Positions 13,296 to 22,506 of a stretch of DNA of 42,218 bases are shown here, one piece after another. The DNA is from a virus, in the IMG/VR virus record IMGVR_UViG_3300009034_000092, positions 1-42,218 of that record. One strand, given 5' to 3'. How positions within the stretch are numbered: the stretch's first letter is position 1; every line of letters begins with the position of its first letter. Both the position numbers and the translations under genes were made by a program. The notes under the pieces were generated by a model that saw only the letters and a list, made by a program, of their open reading frames with translations, made no database searches and was not told the DNA's origin.

Positions 13296-13622
13296 ATGGG
13301 TGAAGCCACTAATAAATACAGGGATAAACGTGGACGGTTGTTACCGGGTCACCCTTATCGCTTCAAGACAGGTGAGGTCGCCAACCCTAAAGGCAGACCG
13401 CCAAAGGATTTCTCTTTGACATCGCTAGCCAAGGCTGCTCTAGAGGCAGACCCGACACTTGGAGAGAAGGCAGTCAAGAAGTGGCTTGATCAAGTAGTTG
13501 AAGGCAAGACGGAAGCGCGCCGGGACCTGCAGGACAGGTTGGAGGGCAAGGTGCCAGTACCCCCTGTGGAGCTTGGCGGAGAGGTCGTCATTAGGGTGAA
13601 GTATGACGAGGAGGCCCAGTGA
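13296..13622 (+). CDS. DUF5681-type protein, terminase-associated
   Basis: 108 residues. FKTGEVANPKGRPPK (about 22-36) is the DUF5681 signature, found in genes just before phage terminases; the rest is a helical domain and a beta C-terminus. ATG at 13296 follows the terminator T-run and has no ribosome site; an in-frame TTG at 13254 would make the hairpin coding. A small-terminase or DNA-binding role is inferred from position. Confidence 0.65.
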   Translation: MGEATNKYRDKRGRLLPGHPYRFKTGEVANPKGRPPKDFSLTSLAKAALEADPTLGEKAVKKWLDQVVEGKTEARRDLQDRLEGKVPVPPVELGGEVVIRVKYDEEAQ

Positions 13623-13909
13623 TGCCGTACCGTGACCCTGAGAAGCGGCGTGAGGCGGCCAGGGAGTCAATGAGGAAGAGGCGTCAGGGGTTAACAATGG
13701 AAGAGCCGTTAACCCCAGTCCCTGTTAACCCCCAAGACGCAGCGTGGCAGAAGGTCAGGGAGTTCATTCTGAAGCCTTCCAACAGCAGGATGTCGAACCT
13801 TGAGAAGCTCCAAGCCATTGCTGAGAGCCTTGGGAAGTACGCCGACGACGTGCTGTTTGGGGTTGGGGGCCTGACGATGGGAGACATCGGGAGGGTGCTC
13901 TGCTCGTGA
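13622..13909 (+). CDS. Possible small terminase subunit, 95 aa
   Basis: ATG overlaps the preceding stop (TGATG). A strongly basic N-terminal helix (RDPEKRREAARESMRKRRQG), a Pro-rich linker and a helical C-terminal half (LEKLQAIAESLGKYADDV). The basic helix could contact DNA. The stop overlaps the GTG of the large terminase. The position suggests a small terminase subunit; no clear helix-turn-helix is seen. Confidence 0.5.
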   Translation: MPYRDPEKRREAARESMRKRRQGLTMEEPLTPVPVNPQDAAWQKVREFILKPSNSRMSNLEKLQAIAESLGKYADDVLFGVGGLTMGDIGRVLCS

Positions 13910-15228
13910 CGACGGCAACTAGGGAATGCACAGTCACGCTCCGCAAGCCTCACGCTAGGCAAGCAGAGATCAAGGAGAGTCGGGCTAAGAGGAAGATTGT
14001 CCGGGCAGGTCGGCGTTCTGGCAAGACCGTCATAGCCGCGGAGATATGCGTGGACAAATTCTTGGAGGGGCTTCGGCCCCTTTATGGCACTCCTACGAGC
14101 GACCAGCTGGAAACTTGGTGGTTTGAGGTCAAGCGGGCGTTGGCCGAACCTATTGACGCCGGCGTGTTCAAGAAGAATGAGACCGAGCACACCATCGAGA
14201 GAGAGGGCACCAAGAACAGAATCAAGGGCAAGACGGCTTGGAACGCCGACACGTTGAGGGGCGACTACTCGGACTTCCTCGTATTAGACGAATGGCAGTT
14301 GATGAACGAGGACACGTGGGAGGTGGTGGGAGCGCCGATGCTCCTCGACAACAACGGTGACGCCATGTTCATTTACACGCCGCCGTCTCTTCGGTCTACA
14401 GGTGTTTCCAAGGCCCATGACCCCCGGCACGCGGCCAAGATGTTCAAGGCAGCACAGGAGGACACCACTGGTCGGTGGGCAGCCTTCCACTTTACGTCTC
14501 ACGACAACCCTTACATCTCCCGCGAGGCGCTGGGCGAACTGATACAGGATATGTCCCGCCAGTCCCACCGCCAAGAGATTCTGGCAGAGGACGACGAGCT
14601 ACAGCTTGCTCAGCTTGTGTACGGGAAGTTCAACGAGGCTGTTTGCAAAATCGACAGGTTCCCGATACCTGACGGGTGGCCTGTTTATTCAGGTCATGAC
14701 TTCGGAAGCGCCAATCCAGCGGCCCTGTTTTTGGCCCAGGTCAAACTGCCCCTTCCGCTGGGTGCTCCACCCTACATGAGATACAACGACCTTGTTGCTT
14801 TCCGCGAATATCTGCCGGGACCCGGGCGGTCTACGGCCCAGCATGTGGAGGCGTTCAAGGGCATCGTTGGCGATGCCAATGTGGTCAAGAGGATGGGGGG
14901 ATCGCACCAGGAGGACGAGGTAAGGCAGGGATATGGGGCACACGGCTGGTTTATACAGGAGCCCTCGGTACAGAGGGTGAACGCTCAGGTGGACAAGGTT
15001 ATCGGGCTGATGGAGCTGAACAAGCTGTTTGTCTTCAACGATCTGTACAGCTGGCTTGAGGAGCTTATGAACTGCCTCTGGAAGAGGGATAGGGAGGGGC
15101 GGATTACCAATGAGATAGACAACGAGCCTAGATACCACCTTTGCGCGGCGGCTAGGTATATCCTGAGCGACTTCACGCCGGAGACGGCGGTAATTGCCCG
15201 GAACGCGACGGTTCAACGGATTAACTGA
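13906..15228 (+). CDS. terL: Terminase large subunit
   Basis: 440 residues. Walker A is GRRSGKT (35-41), Walker B LVLDE (124-128), and the coupling motif is near YTPPS. The RNase H-like nuclease domain opens with SGHDFGSANPAA (D264) and has later acidic residues in the C-terminal half. This is a complete packaging motor and nuclease. GTG start overlaps the gene before it, and the portal start overlaps its stop (TGATG). Confidence 0.92.
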   Translation: MTTATRECTVTLRKPHARQAEIKESRAKRKIVRAGRRSGKTVIAAEICVDKFLEGLRPLYGTPTSDQLETWWFEVKRALAEPIDAGVFKKNETEHTIEREGTKNRIKGKTAWNADTLRGDYSDFLVLDEWQLMNEDTWEVVGAPMLLDNNGDAMFIYTPPSLRSTGVSKAHDPRHAAKMFKAAQEDTTGRWAAFHFTSHDNPYISREALGELIQDMSRQSHRQEILAEDDELQLAQLVYGKFNEAVCKIDRFPIPDGWPVYSGHDFGSANPAALFLAQVKLPLPLGAPPYMRYNDLVAFREYLPGPGRSTAQHVEAFKGIVGDANVVKRMGGSHQEDEVRQGYGAHGWFIQEPSVQRVNAQVDKVIGLMELNKLFVFNDLYSWLEELMNCLWKRDREGRITNEIDNEPRYHLCAAARYILSDFTPETAVIARNATVQRIN

Positions 15229-17114
15229 TGTTCGACACTATAGAAGAGATAAAGAAGCTCATCTCTGAGAAAGAAGCTACTCTCTCTGAACTTCGGGCTC
15301 AGATGGATGACGACTTCGACCTGTTCAGCCTGACCCCATACGAACCCAAAGACCGGGCGGGCAACGTCAGGAAAGGCTATCAGGCCTACACCTCGACTGC
15401 CCCACGCAACTTCTTTGACAAAGTGCTTGACGGGGTGAACAGGGCGGCGTTGACCATTGCGATCAAGCTCCCTGAGAAGGCTTCTAAGGAGAAGCAGAAG
15501 GCTGCGTCGGAGGGTGAACTGTACCTGTTCGGGGCGCTGCACGATGTTGACCAGCGCCAAGCCTTGCGTGGGGAACCTCCGTTGAGAGAGGCCCTGGGCT
15601 TTCTGATGTGTCTCAGGGGCCGGGTGGCGCTGAGGGCGCTGGTTTATATCCCCAAAGGAGAGGAAGACGTAGTGTTTGACGTGCAACCTTGGGACCCGAT
15701 GCATGTCACCTGGGAGCAGGGAAGCAAGGGGTTGGTGTGGACTGCGTACAAACGGAAGGCGACCAAGGCGCAGATACTCTCCGAGTACGGCATCACCATC
15801 GAGAAGAAGGAAGAGGACATAATCGACTTCTTTGACGAAGAGAACAACTCCGTGATAGTCGGGGGCGTATGGGCCAAGGAACCTACGCCCCACGGGATAG
15901 GGCGGGTGCCTGTGTTTGTTGGAGCCGTCGGTTCCATGCCGACCATTCAGACGAAGGACTTTGCCTCGACGCTTGAACATCAGGGTGACTCGGTTTGGGC
16001 GGTGTCTCGGGGCCTCTATGAGCCTTTCAACAAGCACATATCCGAACTCATGGACATACACGAGCGGGCCAAGCAAGCACCGCTGACGTATGAAAGCGAG
16101 GACGGGACGAAGGGCGTTGGGGGCGACCCGTACGAGAGCCGAGAGGTCATACGGATAAAGAAGGGTGAGGTGCTTGCACATCTGCCAATGCCAGAGGTTC
16201 CGGCCTCGACGGGGGCCATTCTGGGTGTCCTACAAGAAGATAAGCAGCAGAGTAGTCTGCCCTTCCCGATTGCCTACGGGGGGACACGGCAGGCGCAGTC
16301 TGGTATCTCTCTCAGCATTCAACTGGAGGCCACTAGGTCCGTTTACAACCCCAGGACGGCGCTTATGGTTCGCGCTCATACGTGGCTGTGCGAGGAGTTG
16401 CTGGCCCAGTTTCATGACAAAGGCACAAAAGCACGGGAACTGACGGGATACGATTACCGTAACGACACTGAAAATGGAGTCTTTTTCAGGACGACAAGTG
16501 AACCCGAAGCCATTGACCCTAGCTGGCACATAGAGGTCAAGTGTGAGCCTCGGATGCCGAGGGATGAACAGACAGAGATTGTGATGGCGAATATGGCACG
16601 GCAACCAGGTGGGGTAGGTGGCATGCCGCTAATGTCACTCGAAACAATCCTCGAAAGAATCCTGAAGGTGCGAGACCCCCATGCCGAGATTGACAAGATA
16701 AAGGTGGAGATGGGCGAAGCCTTGGCTCCAGTTCAGATAAGGCTGATAGCGGCTGCACTACGGGAAGCGGGCAGGGAAGACGCTGCGCGAGAGATAGAGG
16801 CGCTGCTGAGACGGCCTGGCGGCGATGGGGCTGCTCCGACAGGTCCAGGGGGGCCTCAAGGCGCACCGCCGATTCCACCTGAGCTGGTGCAGGCAATTCT
16901 TCAAGAGTTGAGGGTGGCTGACCAAGCGGACGTGGCTATAGCTTTCAAGGACGCCGTTGAGGGGAGGACACCGCTGACGCCCCAGTTGCTTGAGGAAGTA
17001 GTTCGGATACTGATGGAAAGTGGGCAGCGCCAACTGGCCCAGACTTTGTTGCAAGTGTTGGGCGTGGTGCCGCCTGGAGGAGCACCTACTGAGGCAGTAA
17101 CGAGAGGAGGATAA
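15228..17114 (+). CDS. Portal protein
   Basis: 628 residues, directly after the terminase. The N-terminal helices (FDTIEEIKKLISEKEATLSEL), a beta wing region (about 120-280), the long central helical stem (about 330-400) and a Pro/Gly-rich segment then helical C-terminus (about 500-628) fit a portal. The identification rests on position, size and the portal-like string SGISLSIQLEATR. The portal ring forms the DNA channel and the docking site for terminase and tail adaptor. Confidence 0.8.
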   Translation: MFDTIEEIKKLISEKEATLSELRAQMDDDFDLFSLTPYEPKDRAGNVRKGYQAYTSTAPRNFFDKVLDGVNRAALTIAIKLPEKASKEKQKAASEGELYLFGALHDVDQRQALRGEPPLREALGFLMCLRGRVALRALVYIPKGEEDVVFDVQPWDPMHVTWEQGSKGLVWTAYKRKATKAQILSEYGITIEKKEEDIIDFFDEENNSVIVGGVWAKEPTPHGIGRVPVFVGAVGSMPTIQTKDFASTLEHQGDSVWAVSRGLYEPFNKHISELMDIHERAKQAPLTYESEDGTKGVGGDPYESREVIRIKKGEVLAHLPMPEVPASTGAILGVLQEDKQQSSLPFPIAYGGTRQAQSGISLSIQLEATRSVYNPRTALMVRAHTWLCEELLAQFHDKGTKARELTGYDYRNDTENGVFFRTTSEPEAIDPSWHIEVKCEPRMPRDEQTEIVMANMARQPGGVGGMPLMSLETILERILKVRDPHAEIDKIKVEMGEALAPVQIRLIAAALREAGREDAAREIEALLRRPGGDGAAPTGPGGPQGAPPIPPELVQAILQELRVADQADVAIAFKDAVEGRTPLTPQLLEEVVRILMESGQRQLAQTLLQVLGVVPPGGAPTEAVTRGG

Positions 17115-17116
17115 GG

Positions 17117-17833
17117 ATGTCGCCAGTAAAGAAAGGGGCTGCTTTGTATTACGACCCTACTGAAGCCATGCCGGAAGGTTATGCGGCGGCGCTGGCTCAG
17201 TATATGGCCGGGAAAGGACAGACCTTCCCCAGCCCTACAGGAACAACAGGAGGTGAAACACCGATGGCAATGGGAGGAACGCCGAGAGCCGTAGGGGCGG
17301 AGTACGGACCGTACACGCAGTATTTGATGAGGCTCGGACTGGGCGGTGGGGGGTACATGACGCCAGCGCAACGGTATCAGGCGAGTTTGTATGACCCTCT
17401 TCAGGCTCTGTACGGCCTTGAGCAGAGATTTGTAGGGGCGCCGGGCATGGGTGCAGCGCCGGGCGAGTGGGGAGACTACATAGGACGAGGCTACGCATAT
17501 AACCCTGCTGAGATGTATGGCCGTGCAGGTGGAATGCTTGGGGGGCTCATGGGGATGTCGCCTGCTCAACGTGAGGAATACGGCATGACTTGGGGTGTTG
17601 GATACCCGGAGCTAGGGGCGGGAGAACCTGAGCGGCTGGGCCTTTCGATGGCAGAGCAACAGGCTCTTGTGGGGATGGCCTTGCGTCCGTCTTGGGGGCC
17701 TTACGGAGCCCAACGGATGGCCGGCCGTCTTCCGCAAGAAGAGCAGCTATGGATGCAGCAGCAAGCGCAGGGAGAGGTAATCTCCTTCCTCGACTATCTC
17801 CGGCGCAAGTATAACATGGGCCGCTACGTCTAG
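17117..17833 (+). CDS. Gly/Tyr/Met-rich virion-associated protein
   Basis: 238 residues of low complexity: rich in Gly, Tyr, Met, Pro and Gln with many aromatic strings (GYMTPAQRYQASLYDPLQALYG). It ends in a compact FLDYLRRKYNMGRYV tail. It lies between portal and a large internal protein, so it is probably a minor virion or ejected protein. The next gene shares FLDY and a final Arg-aromatic-Val tail. No database family recognised. Confidence 0.6.
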   Translation: MSPVKKGAALYYDPTEAMPEGYAAALAQYMAGKGQTFPSPTGTTGGETPMAMGGTPRAVGAEYGPYTQYLMRLGLGGGGYMTPAQRYQASLYDPLQALYGLEQRFVGAPGMGAAPGEWGDYIGRGYAYNPAEMYGRAGGMLGGLMGMSPAQREEYGMTWGVGYPELGAGEPERLGLSMAEQQALVGMALRPSWGPYGAQRMAGRLPQEEQLWMQQQAQGEVISFLDYLRRKYNMGRYV

Positions 17834-17845
17834 GGAGAGTAAGCC

Positions 17846-18148
17846 ATGATGAACAACAACATCTGGCAATGGTGGCTAGAAGAGACGCCTGAAGCCCTTT
17901 ACGGGGCCATGAGGCCTCGTCAGGGGGGGCGGTCGTTTCTGGACTACTGGCGTGGGCAGGAAGGAAGGGTTTGGGGCGATTACATGGCGCAGTTGGGACA
18001 GATGGCGATGGCGGGCCAGCCACCGAGCCTGCACTATCAGGAATTCTTGGGGGATTACCCTTGGACTCAATACTGGCAGGGGCTCTCTCCCGGCGAGAGG
18101 GGAGAGCGGAGGAGCACTTTTGCACCTAGTCTCAGGTGGTACGTGTAA
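17846..18148 (+). CDS. Trp-rich small virion-associated protein
   Basis: 100 residues with ten tryptophans, many in W/Y-G-rich strings (NIWQWWLEE, FLDYWRG). Ends SLRWYV, comparable to the GRYV end of its neighbour. GGGAGAGTAAGCC precedes the ATG. A virion role is inferred from location and composition. Confidence 0.55.
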   Translation: MMNNNIWQWWLEETPEALYGAMRPRQGGRSFLDYWRGQEGRVWGDYMAQLGQMAMAGQPPSLHYQEFLGDYPWTQYWQGLSPGERGERRSTFAPSLRWYV

Positions 18149-18324
18149 TGCCTGAGAGGATTACACACTGTCCGCATCAAGGGTGCCTGAAGCCTATCAG
18201 GGTAGTTGTCTATCAGGACGTGAAAGGGCAGACACAGGTGAGGGTGTACGGTATGGGCAACAACTCGGAAGCCTACGCTAAGTGGTTGGAGGACCATGAG
18301 AAGGAGCCGAAGCATGAAGGCTAG
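18148..18324 (+). CDS. Small CPH/CLK zinc-site protein, 58 aa
   Basis: ATG overlaps the previous TAA. CPHQGC (8-13) begins a small beta domain; only one cysteine pair is visible. The C-terminus is acidic-helical. Function unknown. Confidence 0.5.
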   Translation: MPERITHCPHQGCLKPIRVVVYQDVKGQTQVRVYGMGNNSEAYAKWLEDHEKEPKHEG

Positions 18325-18532
18325 GATTGTATTCGAGTGTACGCATTGTTCAGTGCCGCTAGACGGTTGCTCGGAGGACGAAGGTTCGGTGCCAGAGGAG
18401 AAAGTCGGCTCAGCCTTACATAAAGGAATGTCGGGTGAGAGTTGTTTCGGGATGGATTGCGTAGGATGCAGACATAGGTATTACCCAAAGATAATCAGGA
18501 TTACCTATCCACAAGATGGGCGGAATAGATGA
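18314..18532 (+). CDS. Cysteine-rich protein, 72 aa
   Basis: ATG at 18314 preceded by AAGGAGCCGAAGC inside the gene before. Two Cys clusters: CTHC (9-12), then CFGMDCVGC (50-58), suggesting one or two zinc sites. Its stop overlaps the start of the large protein. Function unknown. Confidence 0.55.
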   Translation: MKARIVFECTHCSVPLDGCSEDEGSVPEEKVGSALHKGMSGESCFGMDCVGCRHRYYPKIIRITYPQDGRNR

Positions 18533-21500
18533 CCACGGCTTATGATCGAATCGCCGAGTCGTACATAGCGGCTGACAAGGAACTGTGGCCCGAAAGGGTT
18601 CGGCAACCCCGCAGGCCTCAGAGGTTTCCGTTTACCGAGAGGTTTCGGGAGACGTTGCCGCCTAAGACAGAGCAACGTGGCTTTTTGCCAGTGTCAACGG
18701 GCTTGGGCGAACAGGCTTTCCTGAAAGACTGGCAGGAGAGGCAGGCACGCAAGGCTGGTGCTCAGCCGAAGCTCCCCGAGAACCCTATTGAGCTGGTGAT
18801 GGGCCTTTTCAGGACGGGCGCTATTCCTGCGGAAATCATGTCGTCTTTGGTCGGCGTTCAGATCGAGACCGACCCTCAGCGGAAAGCAATCTTTGAAGCT
18901 AGGCTAGACGAAGCAGCTCAGGCCTTCAAGAGAGGCGAGGGCCTTGGGCCGCTTGTAGAAGCTGCCAGGGATATAGAGGGGATGCGCGGCGCTGAGGCGA
19001 TGATTACGCAGGGCCTCGTGGACCCGATTATGTGGCCTCTGGCGGCAAGGGTGCCAAGTGGGATTATGAAGGCGGGTGGTTTGGCGGCACGAGGGGTTCC
19101 TGCGGCTGGTCGCCTCGGGCGTCGTGGCGTTGCGGAGGCGTTGATAAGAGCCCCAGGGCAGTTACCGAAGCGAGCAGCCCTGAAGGTTGCGGGAGTGCCA
19201 GAGGTGGCGGGAGGTGGCCCGTTTGTCTCAGAACTTCCGGCAATCAAGAAACGGATTAGCCAGATAGAAAAGCTGCTGACTGTAAAGGGTCGGTTGCCGA
19301 AGGGCCAGGGGACCAAGGTGAATCTTCGTCTCGAATTGGGCGACCTGAAGGCTCGAAGGTTTCAGGCGGACGCTATTCGAGAGGCAACGTCTACCGAAGA
19401 CGTGTTGGAGTTGGCGCAGAGGGAATTGAGCTATGCCCAGAACGAACTGAGTGCCAGAGTCACACCGTATCGAGGGGTTGCAAAGAAGTACCGTGCAACT
19501 GCGCCCAACCTGTTTCCCGACATGACAGGCCCAGAGCTTGATCGGTACGCCACGAAGCTTGAGGGGTTTGTCGGCGAGTTGGAAGAGGCGATGGCGACGA
19601 GGATGGCTCCCCGTACTGCTGTCCAGCCTGGTATGGGTATTGGTGAGAGGGTTCCACAGGCGGAAATGCTGGCCGAGTTCCGAGGTGAGGGTGCTGCTCC
19701 TGGGCTTATTGAGGGGGAACAGGTGGCCGCAAGACAGCAAGCGGCAGCGGCTCGACGTGCGGGCCAACAGGCGTTGCCAGAAGCTGCCCCCCCTGTCAGG
19801 CCAACGGTGCCAGAGGCGGTGAGGCCACCCACAGTTGCGGAGGCGTTTGAGGGACGCACACTGACTTGGGATACGGTGGCGAAATGGAAGTGGCAGATAA
19901 GAACATCTCGACTTAGTTGGACAAAAGCCGGCAGAACCCACGGCCGCTCGGATGCTCTTTATTTGAATCGAGCCTGGGCACAAAAACACCCAGAACTTGA
20001 CTATGACCCTTGGTTGAAATTCTCAGTTGGTCAGCGGCGTTACAGAGTTCCCCTTGGAATTGAAGGCGAAGTTCCTAGGCCCCCAACGGCTGCTGTCGAA
20101 CCCGCTCCAGGCCGCATAACCCAGATACAGCCTGGGGAGAGACCCGCTTGGCCTGGGGCTGCTGAGGAGGCTGCCAGAATCCGTGCAGAGGCTGGTAGAG
20201 TACCCCCACGTGGCCCTATTCCGCCCGTAGAGGGGCCTCCGCCTGGCGTTCCGCCTACTGGTGCTCCACTACCTGCGGGGGAAGACCCACTGGCGAAGCT
20301 CACACAGCTTGTCGAGTCCGCAAAACCCGTCAGGGCAGAAACCGAGTTGTTGAAGACCGAGGAGTTGGGTAAACGAGTGGCGGTAGCTACCAAGGCCGCA
20401 GACAAGGCGATCAAGGCGGGGAAGCCAGAAGAGGCCTACCGTGCCTTTGCTAGCAAGTTGGGCGGGGAGTTGCCTGTGGCACAGTTCGAGGCTCCCAGAG
20501 TGGGGCTGACGCCTGACGATGTGAACTCATTATTCAATCGTATCTGGACTGCCGATGTGGAGCCCTTCGTACATCTCAACACTGACAAGGCGTTGCAGAG
20601 AGTTCTTCTGGGTCAGATACCGACCCGTGGGGAGATAGGGCTTCTGGAGAAGATGTTTGGGCCTGAACTGGCAAGTGCGGTTCTATCCAAGCGACCCATG
20701 AGTGCCAAGGCGTGGGAACTTTTCTTGGATGTGTGGAACATACCCCGAACTCTTCTAGCGTCCTGGGACGTGTCCTTCCCATTGCGGCAAGGCGTGGTGT
20801 TGGCACCAGCCCATCCCAAGGAGTGGCTTGCGGCGTGGGGACCGATGCTGAAGGCTTTTGGAAAAGAGAAGTACGCTTGGGCTATTGATCAGGCAATCGA
20901 CGCTGGGAAATATGCTCCGAGACGACAGGCGGCGGGACTCTACAAGGCACCTCTCGGCGTGGCTGCTCCGCTTACAGCGCGGGAAGAGATGTTTACGGGC
21001 AAGCTGGCCAGCCGATACTTCCCAGGGGTGCGCCGGTCAGAGAGGGCTTTCGTTACCTTTGGCAATAAGTTCAGGGCGGACGTGTTCGATACTTTGGTCG
21101 AGTCATGGGAGCGTGGGGGTTACAAACTCAGCGTAATGGAAGACAAGGAGCTGGCGCTATTTCTAAACCGAGCTACCGGCAGAGGTAGTCTGGGTAAGCT
21201 GGAGGAAAGCGCCCCATTCTTGAGCGGCCTTTTCTTCTCACCGAGACTTCAGGCGTCCCGTATCACGTTGGTAAACAGTCTATTCACAGGGCAAATCCCG
21301 CTGGGATCGCCCGTTAGGAAAGAGGCCTTCCGAACGCTGGCTGCGTTTGTGGGTTCTGGGGTAACTGTTCTGTCACTGCTCAAACTTTCGGGAGTTGCGG
21401 ACGTGGGCGTGAACCCGAACTCCGCCGACTTCGGGAAGATACGGATAGGCAAAACTCGACTGGACATCTGGGGTGGCTTCCAGCAATACGCTCGGTTCAT

Positions 21501-22275
21501 AACGCAGGTTGTGAGCGGCATGAGAACGTCAACGATTACCGGCAAGACCAATCAGGTCAATCGGATGGAGGTTGTTCAGCGGTTCCTGCGCTCGAAACTG
21601 ATGCCATCCGTCAGCGTCCTCTATGACCTTCTCGAAGGGAGGACATACATCGGCGAAGAGATGAGGGCCGATGTGGAGGAACTATATGAGCGTCTGGCTC
21701 CGATGTTCGTTCAGGATATGTACGATGCCATTCGAGAAGAAGGCTTGGTCGGTGGCTTCAGGGCCGTGCCTGGAGTTGCGGGTGTTGGCGTAGTCACTTA
21801 CAAGCTACCCAACTGGCCCGAAGTGGCACCGTATTACGCCCTGAAAACAACGGCGCAGCGAAACAGTTACAGGCAGACTCATCCCGACCACGAGGCCAAG
21901 CTGTTCATTCTCGGCCAGTTCACAACTCTGAAAACCGGCAGAGCGAGGCAGATAGTCCAGCAGTTGATGAGAGAACACAATATCGACCCCAGAGACGTGA
22001 AAGGCTACGAGAAGGTGTTTGGGACTCTTGAACTACCACAAACGGCGGTGCCGAAAGATCGGTGGAGGACCGTGAGGGGTGAGCTGGATAGCTCGCTGCT
22101 CGGAGCCTTGAATAAAGTCTGGTTCCAGAACGGCAATCTGACGGACGAAGAAAAGCGAAGGCTACAGACGGTACACGGGCGCAATTCGTTTGGTCAGGAC
22201 AACTTTGACATCTGGCTGAAACAGATGTTGAGACAGGAGCAGGAGAAGGCTGCGCTTGTAGGGGCAAGAGTCTAA
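18529..22275 (+). CDS. Large internal/ejection-type virion protein, 1248 aa
   Basis: The largest gene, between portal and scaffold. The N-terminal 450 residues are helical and Ala/Arg/Glu-rich; residues 395-440 and 510-610 are Pro/Ala-rich linkers. A conserved-looking part around 735-850 (LFLDVWNIPRTLLASWDVSFPLRQG) and a hydrophobic segment near 940-960 precede DFGKIRIGKTRLDIWGG. This long, helical, multidomain layout fits polyvalent or DNA-ejection proteins packed in podovirus heads. No peptidoglycan hydrolase or polymerase motif is visible. Exact family not assigned. Confidence 0.6.
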   Translation: MTTAYDRIAESYIAADKELWPERVRQPRRPQRFPFTERFRETLPPKTEQRGFLPVSTGLGEQAFLKDWQERQARKAGAQPKLPENPIELVMGLFRTGAIPAEIMSSLVGVQIETDPQRKAIFEARLDEAAQAFKRGEGLGPLVEAARDIEGMRGAEAMITQGLVDPIMWPLAARVPSGIMKAGGLAARGVPAAGRLGRRGVAEALIRAPGQLPKRAALKVAGVPEVAGGGPFVSELPAIKKRISQIEKLLTVKGRLPKGQGTKVNLRLELGDLKARRFQADAIREATSTEDVLELAQRELSYAQNELSARVTPYRGVAKKYRATAPNLFPDMTGPELDRYATKLEGFVGELEEAMATRMAPRTAVQPGMGIGERVPQAEMLAEFRGEGAAPGLIEGEQVAARQQAAAARRAGQQALPEAAPPVRPTVPEAVRPPTVAEAFEGRTLTWDTVAKWKWQIRTSRLSWTKAGRTHGRSDALYLNRAWAQKHPELDYDPWLKFSVGQRRYRVPLGIEGEVPRPPTAAVEPAPGRITQIQPGERPAWPGAAEEAARIRAEAGRVPPRGPIPPVEGPPPGVPPTGAPLPAGEDPLAKLTQLVESAKPVRAETELLKTEELGKRVAVATKAADKAIKAGKPEEAYRAFASKLGGELPVAQFEAPRVGLTPDDVNSLFNRIWTADVEPFVHLNTDKALQRVLLGQIPTRGEIGLLEKMFGPELASAVLSKRPMSAKAWELFLDVWNIPRTLLASWDVSFPLRQGVVLAPAHPKEWLAAWGPMLKAFGKEKYAWAIDQAIDAGKYAPRRQAAGLYKAPLGVAAPLTAREEMFTGKLASRYFPGVRRSERAFVTFGNKFRADVFDTLVESWERGGYKLSVMEDKELALFLNRATGRGSLGKLEESAPFLSGLFFSPRLQASRITLVNSLFTGQIPLGSPVRKEAFRTLAAFVGSGVTVLSLLKLSGVADVGVNPNSADFGKIRIGKTRLDIWGGFQQYARFITQVVSGMRTSTITGKTNQVNRMEVVQRFLRSKLMPSVSVLYDLLEGRTYIGEEMRADVEELYERLAPMFVQDMYDAIREEGLVGGFRAVPGVAGVGVVTYKLPNWPEVAPYYALKTTAQRNSYRQTHPDHEAKLFILGQFTTLKTGRARQIVQQLMREHNIDPRDVKGYEKVFGTLELPQTAVPKDRWRTVRGELDSSLLGALNKVWFQNGNLTDEEKRRLQTVHGRNSFGQDNFDIWLKQMLRQEQEKAALVGARV

Positions 22276-22291
22276 CTAGCGAGGTAACAAA

Positions 22292-22414
22292 ATGTGGCAA
22301 GTCATTTGTGATGCGTTGTACGACCTAACGCGAATTGGGAAGCGGTATGGCCCCGTAAACATCCGTGATTGGTGGAGCAGCGTATGGCATGAACTAAAGC
22401 TAAGGCAGCAGTAG
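22292..22414 (+). CDS. Small protein, 40 aa
   Basis: ATG at 22292 with GAGGTAAC upstream. Aromatic-rich amphipathic sequence (DWWSSVWHEL). Sits between the large internal protein and the hairpin before the scaffold. Function unknown. Confidence 0.5.
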   Translation: MWQVICDALYDLTRIGKRYGPVNIRDWWSSVWHELKLRQQ

Positions 22415-22439
22415 CTTAAAGGGAATAACGGGACAAAGG

Positions 22440-22481
22440 GCACCCGTGGCGGCGGCTTGCAGGCACAGACGCCACGAGTGC
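22440..22481 (+). other. Long hairpin upstream of scaffold gene
   Basis: GCAC-C-CGTGGCG pairs with CGCCACG-A-GTGC (11 pairs, one mismatch) around an 18-base loop. No T-run follows, so it is more likely an mRNA processing or stability element than a terminator. Confidence 0.6.
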
Positions 22482-22506
22482 TACCCCCGATGAAGGAGGC
22501 AATTTC

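Noticed and set aside
13684-14190. Leftward frames opposite the terminase genes
   Set aside because: They are antisense shadows of coupled packaging genes with clear motifs, and have no promoter or ribosome site.
15213-16181. Long leftward open frame opposite the portal gene
   Set aside because: It is the mirror of a well supported portal frame, lacks a ribosome site and reads as low-complexity Arg/Pro/Leu protein, as shadows in GC-rich genes do.
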